From Candida dubliniensis CD36 (lineage: Eukaryota > Ascomycota > Pichiomycetes > Serinales > Debaryomycetaceae), in assembly GCF_000026945.1 (NCBI RefSeq), contig NC_012862.1, forward strand, positions 248,001 through 312,000: a DNA stretch of 64,000 nucleotides. The letters run 5' to 3'. The notes under the pieces were generated by a model, which had not been told where the DNA came from, did no database searches, and saw only the letters and a program-made list of their open reading frames with translations. The translations under genes and the position numbers were made by a program. Below are positions 11,601 through 20,525 of the stretch, one piece after another. Position 1 is the stretch's first letter. Every line of letters starts with the position of its first letter.

Positions 11601-13040
11601 TTGAAAGCAGTTGTATCTCAACATATAATGATTCCAGAAATTTATGATTTAATGGATAATGTTGCTAAATTAATGATTGTTAATCATTCAAAAGAAATTA
11701 GAGATATGTCAAGAAGCGTTTATTTCCAATTTTTAATGGAATATGATCAAGGTAAAGGAAGATTAGAGAAACAATTTAAATATTTGGTTAGTAATTTGAC
11801 TTATCCTACAGAGGAAGGTCGTCAATCAATTATGGAATTAATTCATTTAATTGTTGTTAAAGCTGGTAAAGATTTATTAAATAAATTATCATCATCATTT
11901 TTTGTGGCATTAGCAAATGTTTTAATATCAGATGTATCATCAAGATGTCGTGAAATGGCTAGTTCATTAATAACTACAATTTTGAAAAAATTGGATGATA
12001 CAAGTAGTATGGAGAAGTATTGTCTGGTTTGGATAAAACAATCAACCAATAGTCTTTTGAAAAGATGTGGTCTTAATATTTATAAATTGATTATAACGGT
12101 TCGAGGATTTGGTAAAAATAAAGAATTAGATAAGATTGCTTTGGATAATATTTTGAATATAATTGAAGCAGCTAGAAATACTAAAGATGAACAAGACTCT
12201 GCCGGGACCACCACCACTAGTGATGACGTTGAATGGGAGCTTGTTTATTCTTGTCTTTCTACATTCAGTAGTATGGCATCCATTATCAAAGATAGAATTT
12301 TTGAATATCGGAAAATTTGGAATGGAATTATTAATATTTTATTATTTCCTCATTCTTGGATTAGATTAATCACTTGTCGATTAATGACAATTCTTCTTTC
12401 TAATGGTTCTGGTGATATTGAGAAATATGATTTACAAAATATAGCGACTAAATTGATTCATCAATTACGTGCACCATCAATCACTTCTGATTTAGGTACA
12501 CAAATCACCAAGAATTTAGTATTAATTGCTATGAAATGGGAGAAAGAAACTTATGAATGGGATGGAAATTTGGCTAATGATTATTTATTATCGAAAATTT
12601 GTGGTATAATTAAACTGGAACATGTTCATTCAATTGAATCTAAAAAATCATGTATTAAATTAACTGCCATGTTTATTCAATTCACCAACCAACAAAGAAT
12701 TATCAAGATTTCGGAAATGATTATATCAGCATTATATAATTATACTGATCCTACTTATGCTACACCAGATGATGAATTAACTAATTTATCTTTAGAAGCT
12801 TTAGAATTAGTTCAAGAAAAAATTGGTACAAGTGAATATACTAAATTATATTCTAATATTAAAGTCAATGTTAATGTTAAACGACAAGAAAGAAAGGCTA
12901 AAAGAGCACAAATGGCAATATCGGCTCCAGATATAGCTGCTAAAAGAAAATTAAAGAAACATGAAAGAGTAAGAGAAAAGAGGAAACATGAAAAAGATAT
13001 TAATGGTTATTATAAACCAAAGAAAAAGAGAACCTTATAA
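5604..13040 (+). CDS. UTP20: U3 snoRNP / SSU processome protein Utp20
   Basis: This protein of 2478 residues matches the size of yeast Utp20 (about 2490). Utp20 (DRIM family) is a nucleolar HEAT-repeat scaffold of the small-subunit processome, needed for early pre-rRNA cleavages that yield 18S rRNA. The N-terminus (SSRRHAFSSFRERVDSIKIE) closely resembles the yeast protein. Most of the body is alpha-helical repeat with leucine/isoleucine-rich units. A central conserved block at about residues 1330-1530 contains PIQWLPLLYCALFF. The last 60 residues are strongly basic (KRKLKKHERVREKRKHEK), consistent with nucleolar targeting and RNA binding. The start ATG at 5604 is the first in frame. The second codon is CTG, so the protein should begin Met-Ser in a CTG-clade yeast. 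No intron is apparent. Confidence 0.95.
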   Translation: MLKLRTKTTESSRRHAFSSFRERVDSIKIEPSKKLTKRVYDYIDTEDQTDSYFLTTLEHWKETNLSGNFTEFLNKIEQNCQSLPQLIYHQSTIYQALYDAIAKNDVHSIQPLLELMSQFIHDLGSDFLPFYTKTLKLLMDLVLLVNPNDFQNNRNSSNVLEWAFNTLAFAFKYLSRNLAIDLKPTFIELLPLLQLTKKTYISRFCAEALSFLIRKLNQESLNEIIQFSLYDQIDIILDNDAYCESLTILYSEAMKNTKGTFHSKANLIFSKIMENTLYKVDTKAQPKLISIISDIILDILNHGTVESCDKFYAMVTDYLNNLLEKHNADPSEIELLTTCQILSTLAFAESGKKISNWDIVLETVDLLVAKINCNNNATRQELLESYIYLLVIVFRNADIQSLTIRHKKYFDSIYNTSEFLTFTEASLSIAKSKVINFGIIKLLQNYINNCQDYDKEVEKLTYFLNNNDISSKLQIPQSLVSQISNQINKDIKSKSFKSIHWKLLLLNFANNFQDINLQSLKELLFNLESGNKNLAAITLDIISHKLKEFPDSQTHIDEITSYLETNFHKFDTSTKFLNAINNYIKVTKSGGDFLSNAITCLHYPTHELRTNAIELISTLVVNELSTYLSQIRLIEQIPLNISTGRDITLRIRNLAMEFLKEINPSDLDKKLIVNYFFGLLSNKFQPSWTAVYESLPLISSTCKSEIWQVAYKLLTLDYTNDEDEDEENTEERSVVDFPIESTLIDWQPRNSRLLNNFELFENSYLAPYRNISQAINNNLERNAHFDSMVRSHVLNALKTIPSIVEKNAGKLIPIITHQPTIDEDELQNWSRKDRNELLELFAKFKNLRKIPESEELYDYLLDYLLTSKYVKVQQLALDVLFTWNNPSINKYKDNLKNLLDDAIFSDEISNFIINGTNISTSNIIEPQDKPLIMKFVIRILFGRVQGSPKSNSKQGKKFAVISVLPSLTNSEIISFIELGANKIGYEGFFNGQIPKASLGLDQSELKKISGFINLLLEIYHILGANYNAALQTTIKPLIFSLVSAQNRIESTSLIDSIISEKMAKNIRLNGMRCLTELFTIIGDDFDWNDYLSLIYDNLINPRMETFADENLQQPSAMLKLISFWIGQSNTLPFLYIDEFATTRAILSLLSKSSEAKESVITLVLDFTINALERKDNEIDEKYFTLLAFVVDSLLQYLPQTIEMIYNKEVGSRAIKVLLLLISGKYIEDQDTKASLIKSLTIALEKNNNQIDLDDKANILVSLSSLIDEYDCEFHEIQPLYEIICKLFKMFATRNVRETLVVVINTMGNKFKQIEPIAPIITGLNAYSDRMSEYDFEKRLEAYRLVNEEMYKDLTPIQWLPLLYCALFFINDRDELAIRVNAGYMLRRFVDCYSSIIIEPKEYVHLLKDIVLPNLKIGIRKENEDVQTEYILVLEHIVKHSVNYTELNDMKVLIGQDDEEGEDNFFQSINHIQLHRRQRAIRRLRDYKDDLKDNSISHYILPIIEGYVTTKEDKHRNIGLEALETIGVLLKSVTWNQYKAIVKRYISNLNKSQDTLKQRVNLMVAVSFALAQSVKENNKNLPEQQQELDQFILYEISPPLLKLLQIRDDETIVARAPLAEALTNFMLCITKDKIDGELPKILTSTCQVMRSRSEELRDAVRKTLGKIAISLGPNYLSFIFKELKTALSRGSQIHVLSFTVHYLLTCVTSILQHSDLDDCIEIVIGIVMEDIFGAAGQEKDAEGYTSKMKEVKFKKSFDTAEIVASNVSLNQFGTIIEPIKLLLQEMISHKTQVKLDELLRRLSFGLNHNQEASNIEILHLCYEIYMMSKENDEVNETKVSAKEQHFLTTLDRKVKKRVDKSLYKQTMQRLSFELLRTAISRHDNLMSVTNLQGFIPLLEEGVKSENETVIIASLKILNIIIRLPFPDQGIFKACARRTLILIKDSPSTNLDICQAALKFLATTIRHNPEVTMKESAISYVLTRIQPDLEEPNKQGLAFNFLKAVVSQHIMIPEIYDLMDNVAKLMIVNHSKEIRDMSRSVYFQFLMEYDQGKGRLEKQFKYLVSNLTYPTEEGRQSIMELIHLIVVKAGKDLLNKLSSSFFVALANVLISDVSSRCREMASSLITTILKKLDDTSSMEKYCLVWIKQSTNSLLKRCGLNIYKLIITVRGFGKNKELDKIALDNILNIIEAARNTKDEQDSAGTTTTSDDVEWELVYSCLSTFSSMASIIKDRIFEYRKIWNGIINILLFPHSWIRLITCRLMTILLSNGSGDIEKYDLQNIATKLIHQLRAPSITSDLGTQITKNLVLIAMKWEKETYEWDGNLANDYLLSKICGIIKLEHVHSIESKKSCIKLTAMFIQFTNQQRIIKISEMIISALYNYTDPTYATPDDELTNLSLEALELVQEKIGTSEYTKLYSNIKVNVNVKRQERKAKRAQMAISAPDIAAKRKLKKHERVREKRKHEKDINGYYKPKKKRTL

Positions 13041-13093
13041 AAACTTTATTAAATACATAGGAATGTGTGAGTAATTTATATCTTGATTTGAGT

Positions 13094-14032
13094 TTATGAC
13101 TCTGTTGTCTCGTTAGTTGAATTGATATTCTCTAATGGTTTATTTTCTTCAGTAGCAGTAGCAGTAGCAGCAGCAGTAGCAGTAATGGTACTGTTTTCTT
13201 CAGATTTTATGATTTCTGTCGCTTGTTTAGTTTCATCGTTTGTTGTTATTTCTGTAGTTTCTTTACCAATTGAAGAATCCTGTTTTACTTGTTCTTCTTC
13301 TTCTTCTTCCTCTTCTTCTTGTGGTTGTTCAGGTTGTGATGGTAATTTTTGTTTTTTCAAATCTGGTTCACCACCATTTCCCTTTTTTTGATTATATTCC
13401 GCCATTTCCCGTTGATATCTAATTCTATCATCTTCGTATAATTTATAATATGGTCTTCTTCGTTCTTCTGATAAACTTTTCCATGCTTCAGTCATACTTT
13501 TAGAAAGATCGGATGCATTAGGATCATCTTGTTTAATTCTTTCCTTTTCCATTTCACAAAATATTAGATAAGCATTAGTTGGACGTTTTGGTAAATCTGG
13601 ATCTCTAGCCTTTTGTTTACCCATAGTAGTACTAGCAACATCTGATGGACCATTTGATAATTTTGATGAGCCAGAACCCAATGTTGTTTTAGAAGATGAA
13701 GAAGATGAAGATGAAGTTTTCGATTTTTTATTACTGGATTTGTTGGATTTCACTAATGAATCATCTAATATTGTTGGAGTTGGAGGACATGCCATTTCTT
13801 CAAAGGCAACAATCCCTTCTGGTAATTGAGTAGCTCTATCTTCTAATCTTTCCAATAGTATAGCATATTCTAATCTTAATCTTCTAATGGTGGCTTGAGT
13901 TCTACTTAAAGCTATAGTAGCAATTTCATTACTTTCTTCAATTTCCAATACACGTTTGCGTAATTCTTTACATTTTTGTTTGAATCTTACTTCTTCACTT
14001 TCTGGTATACTATCTTTTGATGGAGTCTTCAT
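13094..14032 (-). CDS. NHP10: HMG-box protein Nhp10, INO80 complex subunit
   Basis: This 312-residue HMG-box protein resembles yeast Nhp10, a DNA-binding subunit of the INO80 chromatin remodeller, more than the abundant Nhp6 proteins. An N-terminal coiled coil at about residues 12-70 contains RRLRLEYAILLERLEDR, which is very close to Nhp10. The HMG box follows at about 145-215, starting DPDLPKRPTNAYLIFCEME and continuing through WKSLSEERRRPYYKLY. The C-terminal third is longer than in yeast and low in complexity, with runs of glutamate (about residue 240) and of Thr/Ala. A serine-rich linker at about 105-125 joins the coil to the box. The gene converges on UTP20, with only 53 bp between the two stops. 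A retrotransposon lies just upstream of its promoter region. Confidence 0.9.
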   Translation of the reverse strand: MKTPSKDSIPESEEVRFKQKCKELRKRVLEIEESNEIATIALSRTQATIRRLRLEYAILLERLEDRATQLPEGIVAFEEMACPPTPTILDDSLVKSNKSSNKKSKTSSSSSSSSKTTLGSGSSKLSNGPSDVASTTMGKQKARDPDLPKRPTNAYLIFCEMEKERIKQDDPNASDLSKSMTEAWKSLSEERRRPYYKLYEDDRIRYQREMAEYNQKKGNGGEPDLKKQKLPSQPEQPQEEEEEEEEEQVKQDSSIGKETTEITTNDETKQATEIIKSEENSTITATAAATATATEENKPLENINSTNETTES

Positions 14033-14285
14033 GGTTAAATTGATTAGTTTAGTTTGTATTTGTTGAAGGTTTGATTTGATTTGATTATGGATGAACTTTT
14101 TTTTTTTTCTTCGTTCATTTGTTGTTGATTTTTTTTTTTTTTTTTTTTTCCTTCTTCAACATATATTTAGTTCTTATAAACAGGTATATAACTATAAACA
14201 TACGAGGGGGTTACAATCATTTATTTAAATAAATTCAAGATGGAAAACCTTTTGAGGCCATTTTCATGGAAAGAGATACTCATAG
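14033..14285. promoter_or_regulatory. NHP10 upstream region with T-tracts
   Basis: About 250 bp lie between the NHP10 start and the recognisable retroelement sequence. Two long T runs lie here, the larger about 21 bases at 14129-14149. The region should hold the NHP10 promoter. The exact 5' end of the retroelement cannot be fixed, because its first codons are degenerate; the T-tract may mark the insertion boundary. Confidence 0.35.
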
Positions 14286-15824
14286 TGCACCAGAGTCGGC
14301 AACAACAGTAGTTGCTCCAATATACAATACACCAAACATTCAAACTCAAAAAGCCAATACACCAAAAACCCTACAACTGAACAAGATAATAAATCCAAAA
14401 CTTATGCCTCTGTGGCAGCTACATTCAAAACAAACTTGGCCAAGAGCCAAGATAAACAAGAGGAACTTAGAATGTCCAATTTTAAGGTCCCTCAAAAAGC
14501 CTTTGACGATTTAAAAAGACACAATGATGCGGTATTTCCTGAAGAGGTCATGACATCTGATCTCTCAACCATTATTAACAGATATGGAAGAAAAAAGGTT
14601 TTTAGAACCATCAAGGATACTTTAATCCAAACTGGTTACAATTTAGAAGGATATTTACGTGAATATCCTGAGGAAATCATGAAGAAGGCTTTCAAATACT
14701 CTGTATTGAAGCTTTCGATTACAGATGAAGCAACAAAAAATATTTGTGAAGAAATCTTGGGTATGAGAGAAGAATTGATGTACATTCAAAGAATCTTAGA
14801 TTTCAGTATAATGGACAGAGTAATGTGCTTCATGCCATTTACATTTGACCAAATGAATGATAAACTTTCTGTAGAAAAACAGAAAGTACAAAATATAGTG
14901 GAGAACTTTGAATTTGATTTCGATGGCACAGTTGAGAAAATCAAAATTGACAGTGATAAAAGAAACAGATAATTGGTTGCTTTTAGAGTGCCAATTATCT
15001 ACTGTAAATTGGCAAGAAGGTTATTTTAACAATCATTTTTACATCAAGAGGACGTTATTGTCCAACAATATGCCCCTAGTGTTGAAGAGGAAGATATGGG
15101 GTATACACAGACAGACGAAAATAAACCAAATGAAACTGAATATGTTTGTTACTTCATCGTTGATCTCATTTCGGGGCAAGTTCCGAAAAGAAGAATCAAA
15201 ACCAATAACAATACAAATAACCCCTCAGCTTTTGAGCAATGTACCAGCAGAGTGTTGTCTAACTGCAAGTACTGTGAGTACTGCAGATCGATGGCACATA
15301 CCAAGTATCACTGCCCCCTCATCAAGCCTTGCGCCAATTGCGGTATAAAGGGACATAAAACCACTAGCTTTGAAAAAACTACGCCGGCTCCAAAGAGGGT
15401 TTTAAAAAAGCCGGAGACTAAACAATACTTCCCAGCTCTACCAACCAAGGTGGGTAAAGGAAAGCCAACTGAAGAGCTTCAAAGAAGAAGTAGTTCTGAA
15501 TCAAACAAAGAAAAAGATTCTTCTTCTACAAAAGAAGATAACATAGAACATGAGGTTATTACACCGGAAAGACCTCAGAAAACTACCCAGCCGGTTTCAA
15601 CACTGGTTCCAATTACTGACCCCAAGGGAGATTCAGTAAAAACTAGTTACAATACAGAAACGAAAAAAAAAAACAAGACAGCTGGTATCATAGAAATGGA
15701 TACCAATAAGGACACCATTTCTTCCAATGATGAAGCGTCTCCGAGGAAGAAAAATAATTCCACAGGTCAGCCGCGCAGTCCTACCAAGGACCCAGGGTTA
15801 CACCTGTCACCGAACCTCCAGTAG
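14286..15824 (+). pseudogene. Zorro ORF1, broken by two in-frame stops
   Basis: The reading frame is continuous from about 14286 to the TAG at 15822 except for two TAA codons, at 14970-14972 and 15027-15029. The residues on both sides align with the intact ORF1 of the right copy, for example VEKIKIDS..KRNR then LVAF, and VCYFIVD..SGQVPKRRIK. The N-terminal part up to the zinc knuckles is clearly diverged from the right copy, although long matches such as CEEILGMREE remain. From CANCGIKGHK onward the predicted residues are identical. A CCHC knuckle (CEYCRSMAHTKYHC) is followed by a second, incomplete knuckle. ORF1 proteins of this family are nucleic-acid-binding gag-like proteins. Confidence 0.75.
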
Positions 15825-16272
15825 GATGAGAAATCCTACATGCTTGCCTTTTATAGTTAAAGATTGATTTTTCCGTTAGTATATTACATTAAAACAAAAG
15901 CCACCAAAAACAATAGAAAATACGAAAAAAAGAAAAAGAAACGAAAAACAAATTCACACATATACATCCTTACATACAATCCATCCGTTAATTATCAAAA
16001 ATGAAGAGAAATGATTCTTATATTAACAATCTAACAATAGGCTCCAAAATCATTGGCAGCCATCAATCCACTGATTTCAAGAAATTACTTGATATCTTTC
16101 TTAAATTAATAGGTGAACACCCGGTTATTGATATTTGGTTTATTCAAGAAATCAGATTTGTGTCTCAGGAACAATTTACTTATATCAACACAATATTAAA
16201 ACAACACAATGCACAGCTTAGAATGCATCATTTTAAAGATCTAACTGGTTTTCTTATTCATTCGCCACATGC
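15315..16272 (+). repeat. inverted repeat, left arm (about 958 bp)
   Basis: This segment pairs with 19568-20525 read on the other strand, at a constant offset (left plus right coordinate equals 35840). No mismatch was found in the parts I compared base by base: the ORF1 3' end, the ORF1-ORF2 spacer and the ORF2 start. The predicted residues agree throughout. The first mismatches are at 15314 and 16273. Beyond both ends the two copies remain homologous but diverged. Confidence 0.8.
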
Positions 16273-16354
16273 TAAACTAAAATTCAAAATAAATGAAAAT
16301 GAAAATCATCAAACAACACATTTTGAAGGTCGTATTAGCATCTTGGAGATTACG
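16001..16354 (+). pseudogene. Zorro ORF2 5' fragment (endonuclease N-terminus)
   Basis: An ATG at 16001, 176 bp after the ORF1 stop, opens the ORF2 frame. It encodes the start of the apurinic-type endonuclease domain, including the conserved IWFIQEIRF segment. Homology to the right copy stops near 16354, after about 118 codons. The frame then reads a few residues into unrelated (antisense) sequence. Reverse transcriptase is absent from this copy. Confidence 0.75.
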
Positions 16355-19300
16355 AGTACATTTGTTCCAGCGTCCACATTTTCCTTTTCCCCATGATTCA
16401 AAATTGGTGAACCTCTTCGCCGTTTCACCTTTTGAACCACTTCTTTGATGTACTCGTTTAAGGCATGTAAATCTTTCTTATGTAGATGTTTGTTTCCAAT
16501 AATAAATTGTGGAGTTCTCTGACTATTAAAATGTTTCAGCCATAATTCCATAGTCTCACCACATTCAAAAATATGATGTACTATCGAATCAGTACCCGTA
16601 TTACACAATTGGCAAAAGTGTATCTCCGGTTTTTTATAATTAGGATAAAAAGGATAATGTGAATAATAACCAAGGATAAAAAGATGATAATCTTGTAAAG
16701 ATCCAACGCTCTGTTTTTGGACTTTGTTCATATTCTTCCAAAATTCAGTCCAATCTGAAATGGTTAGACTTTTAATTGTATCAAAATGTTTGCCCCAACC
16801 TTCTGGAATAATCGGAGCTTGAGGACATAATTTCCTTGAAGTGTGATGAAAAGTTTGCTCAGATAAAGGTTGTTTTTCAAAATTTGGAGACATTAAATTA
16901 ATAATTTCCGTTTTAGGTTGGATAATTAAATTTGCATAGTCTTCTATCAGCATGATTCTAATTGGAGTTTCCACAGGAGGGCCTGTGTAGTGGACCAATT
17001 GAAACCAAGCTTCAAACCACGAGATTTCCAGCTTTGTAAGATTCTCATATACTCGTTCTTTCAAGTATCTAAATTGTAGAGACAGATGACAGGATACACC
17101 CATCCCAAAAAGATACCATGGATAAACTATCAATTTATCTGGTTCCGTTGGCATTGTATAATAATCCTTTGCAATATTATCAAGAATATCTTGAATTTTA
17201 GTTCTCATAAATTTAATTATCAAGTCATCTTCTTGTGTGTATAAAAGATATATCTGTTTACCTCTTCGACCTTTTACTTGATGATTGGGGTTCATCAAAC
17301 CGAAACCACCCAAATGGTTAGGGGTTTGTAATTTCTGAAGCTTGAAGTATAAAGGAAGTCTTTGTTGAACTGTTTTTATAATACTCGACACTGCTGTCGT
17401 CAGAATCGGTGAATGTAAATCTCTATAGTATAATTTAGAGAATATGAAGATATTCATCAATTTCATAATCAACTGATATGGAAGATCCAGTATCGGTGTC
17501 ATTCGAATTTGAGGGTTGAGGTTTAATACAAACAGTGTCCAAGGATCAAACTCTTCATCTGCTTTTTTCATCGGTACTGCTAAATATGTTAATTTTTCTA
17601 ATTGTAGCTTCTTTGAAACATAAGCTAAAAAGTAAATTTCCGGAATGTCATTGAAATAACAAACCTCTGTTTTATTATTGTTAAGATAAAGGCCTGATTC
17701 CCTTCCAAAATCTTCTAAAAGTTGTTGAATTCTTTCTTGATCGTTCTTGTTCTTGAAAAAGATGATCACATCATCTGCATATGCAGTGTATGCAACCGGC
17801 GAAAATTCATTCACCACTCCTATTCCCTCAATTTCCTTACTCAATCTAGCGAGAAAGGTCTCTAAGATTAAAATAAAGATTAGAGGGGAGATAGGATTGC
17901 CTTGTCTAACCCCACGTTTAAGTGGGAAGCATGGACCTTCAATATTATTAATACTGACTTTTGCTTTTTGTTGTGTAGTTATTTCTCTCAAGAAATTCGT
18001 CGCCTTAGGCCCAAATCCTACTTGTTGTAAAACTTTCAATATAAAATCATGATGGACTGAATCAAAAGCTTTTCTGAAGTCAAGATTAATAAACCCTGCT
18101 GATTCTGCATCTGCAGTTTTAGAAGTTTGATATCTTGTAAGAACCATATCGAGGAGGTATATGCTATTACTAATGGATCTTTCTTTAAGGAAACCTGTTT
18201 GAGTATTCTCAATAACCTTTGCCAAGACTGGGTTTAGTTGTTTTTCTATTACTGATGATAACAATCGTACGGCGCAGCTAAGTACACTGATAGGTCGAAA
18301 GTTTTCAATTATAGGTGTCTTCAGTTTCTTGGGTATTAATGTAATAATCACTTCACTCATTTGTTGTGGTAATGTTTCATTTTTTTTCAAAATATTATTT
18401 CCTGCTTTGATGAGAGGCCTTTCAACCTAAAACTTTGGCCATAATTCAATGAGACAATGAGATTTTTGGTAAGAAATTCCATCAGTTCCCACCAGAAGTT
18501 TTTTTTTTTTTTTTTTTCTTATTGATCATTAATAAATGATCGTATAACATTGTTTTCAATGAAAGCTTTTTCCAACAAAATTTTATCAGTTTCATCTATC
18601 TTTTTTTTTGTCAAACTGGTCCACAAAAGTAAATGAATCCAAATGTCTCTCTTCTACCAGGAACAAATCTTGATAGAATTTAGTCGCTAAATTTATCATT
18701 ATTTCTGTGTCTTGAACTGTATTACCAGATTCAGTCTGCATTTCTGTAATAATGGAAAAGTTAAACGAGGGCCTAAATCTGAATTTAAGCATCTTTTCAT
18801 CAGGAAAATTTCCGGCATGTGGAATGTATGCTCTGATATATCGTTGGTATTTTTCATAAAATATCACCTTTTCTTTTATCCGGTTAATAATTCCATTCCA
18901 ATTAGAAAAAGGAGTGAGACTACTTTGTTCATTGTTATTTAGATCTTTTATTATATTTTCATCTTGACTCATCCATTGAGGTATCAGGTAACGTGGGTTA
19001 CCAACCTTTAGGAAAGATTATTTTTGGATTTGGAAAGACGTCGCTATTATTTTATGCGTCGAAATTTGTTTAAACTCTTGTAGAAGTCTGTACTTTTTAA
19101 GTTTTCTTCTAATCCTGGAGTCAATATATATTCTATCTAACCGTTTCTTGACAGATTCGTTAGAATGAAAATTTGTTGGTCGCATGTTATTAAATATTTG
19201 GAAAGAATCTTGAAGTTTCCATTTATTATAAAAACGTGACATTAACTGAATGATTTCCAGCTCTTTTTTGGTGAATGTATAACTATTTTGATTCAGTGGT

Positions 19301-19839
19301 AGTTGAACATCATCTAGCAGCATAATGTGGTTAAAATCACCACCATAAATTATATTGTGATTGTTAGGGTTTTTTTTTAAATTTGCAATATATTTAGTAA
19401 ATGCGTTTAGGTGAGTCATCTGTGCATCCATATCTCCACTGTGCAAATAGTTATTAATCAAAAGTATGTTCTCATTTGTAATTAACGTAATTGCCAAGAT
19501 GCTAATACGTCCTTCAAAATGAGGTGTGTGATAGATTTCTTGTTCATTTATGTTAAATTTTAGTTTCGCATGTGGCGAATGAATAAGAAAACCAGTTAGA
19601 TCTTTAAAATGATGCATTCTAAGCTGTGCATTGTGTTGTTTTAATATTGTGTTGATATAAGTAAATTGTTCCTGAGACACAAATCTGATTTCTTGAATAA
19701 ACCAAATATCAATAACCGGGTGTTCACCTATTAATTTAAGAAAGATATCAAGTAATTTCTTGAAATCAGTGGATTGATGGCTGCCAATGATTTTGGAGCC
19801 TATTGTTAGATTGTTAATATAAGAATCATTTCTCTTCAT
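16355..19839 (-). pseudogene. Zorro ORF2: endonuclease and reverse transcriptase, disrupted
   Basis: Read from the ATG at 19839, one frame carries an AP-type endonuclease of 273 codons with the motifs IWFIQEIRF, IIYGGDFNHIM and RLDRIYID. A TAA at 19018-19020 interrupts it. The same frame resumes (VGNPRYLIPQWM) to a TGA at 18592-18594 that follows a nine-A run, where a frame slip is likely. The next 200 bp are degenerate, including a run of about 19 A (about 18500-18520) and another stop. The frame is then open from 18390 and contains the reverse transcriptase: LDFRKAFDSV, then VRQGNPISPLIF, then AYADDVIIFF. A C-terminal Cys/His motif, CQLCNTGTDSIVHHIFEC, follows. The product cannot be made as a single protein. 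Confidence 0.85.
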
Positions 19840-20525
19840 TTTTGATAATTAACGGATGGATTGTATGTAAGGATGTATATGTGTGAATTTGTTTTTCGTT
19901 TCTTTTTCTTTTTTTCGTATTTTCTATTGTTTTTGGTGGCTTTTGTTTTAATGTAATATACTAACGGAAAAATCAATCTTTAACTATAAAAGGCAAGCAT
20001 GTAGGATTTCTCATCCTACTGGAGGTTCGGTGACAGGTGTAACCCTGGGTCCTTGGTAGGACTGCGCGGCTGACCTGTGGAATTATTTTTCTTCCTCGGA
20101 GACGCTTCATCATTGGAAGAAATGGTGTCCTTATTGGTATCCATTTCTATGATACCAGCTGTCTTGTTTTTTTTTTTCGTTTCTGTATTGTAACTAGTTT
20201 TTACTGAATCTCCCTTGGGGTCAGTAATTGGAACCAGTGTTGAAACCGGCTGGGTAGTTTTCTGAGGTCTTTCCGGTGTAATAACCTCATGTTCTATGTT
20301 ATCTTCTTTTGTAGAAGAAGAATCTTTTTCTTTGTTTGATTCAGAACTACTTCTTCTTTGAAGCTCTTCAGTTGGCTTTCCTTTACCCACCTTGGTTGGT
20401 AGAGCTGGGAAGTATTGTTTAGTCTCCGGCTTTTTTAAAACCCTCTTTGGAGCCGGCGTAGTTTTTTCAAAGCTAGTGGTTTTATGTCCCTTTATACCGC
20501 AATTGGCGCAAGGCTTGATGAGGGG
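19568..20525 (-). repeat. inverted repeat, right arm (about 958 bp)
   Basis: This is the partner of 15315-16272 in inverted orientation. It spans the 3' part of ORF1 (from the end of the first zinc knuckle), the spacer and the first 90 or so codons of ORF2. The loop between the arms is about 3.3 kb and contains nearly all of ORF2. Confidence 0.8.

Larger units (their letters stand above)
14286..16354 (+). mobile_element. Zorro-like non-LTR retrotransposon, left copy, 3'-truncated
   Basis: This is a plus-strand fragment of an L1-clade element of the Zorro type known from C. albicans. It carries a degenerate ORF1 and about 118 codons of ORF2. It ends abruptly near 16354, where the sequence turns into the 3' end of a second copy running the other way. 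The 5' half is clearly diverged from the right copy, whereas 15315-16272 appears identical to it in inverted orientation. No 3' untranslated region or poly(A) tail is present. The left boundary is approximate. Confidence 0.75.

Noticed and set aside
13094..14032. NHP10 as an Nhp6-type HMG protein
   Set aside because: The N-terminal coil and the box sequence fit Nhp10, and the protein is far longer than Nhp6.
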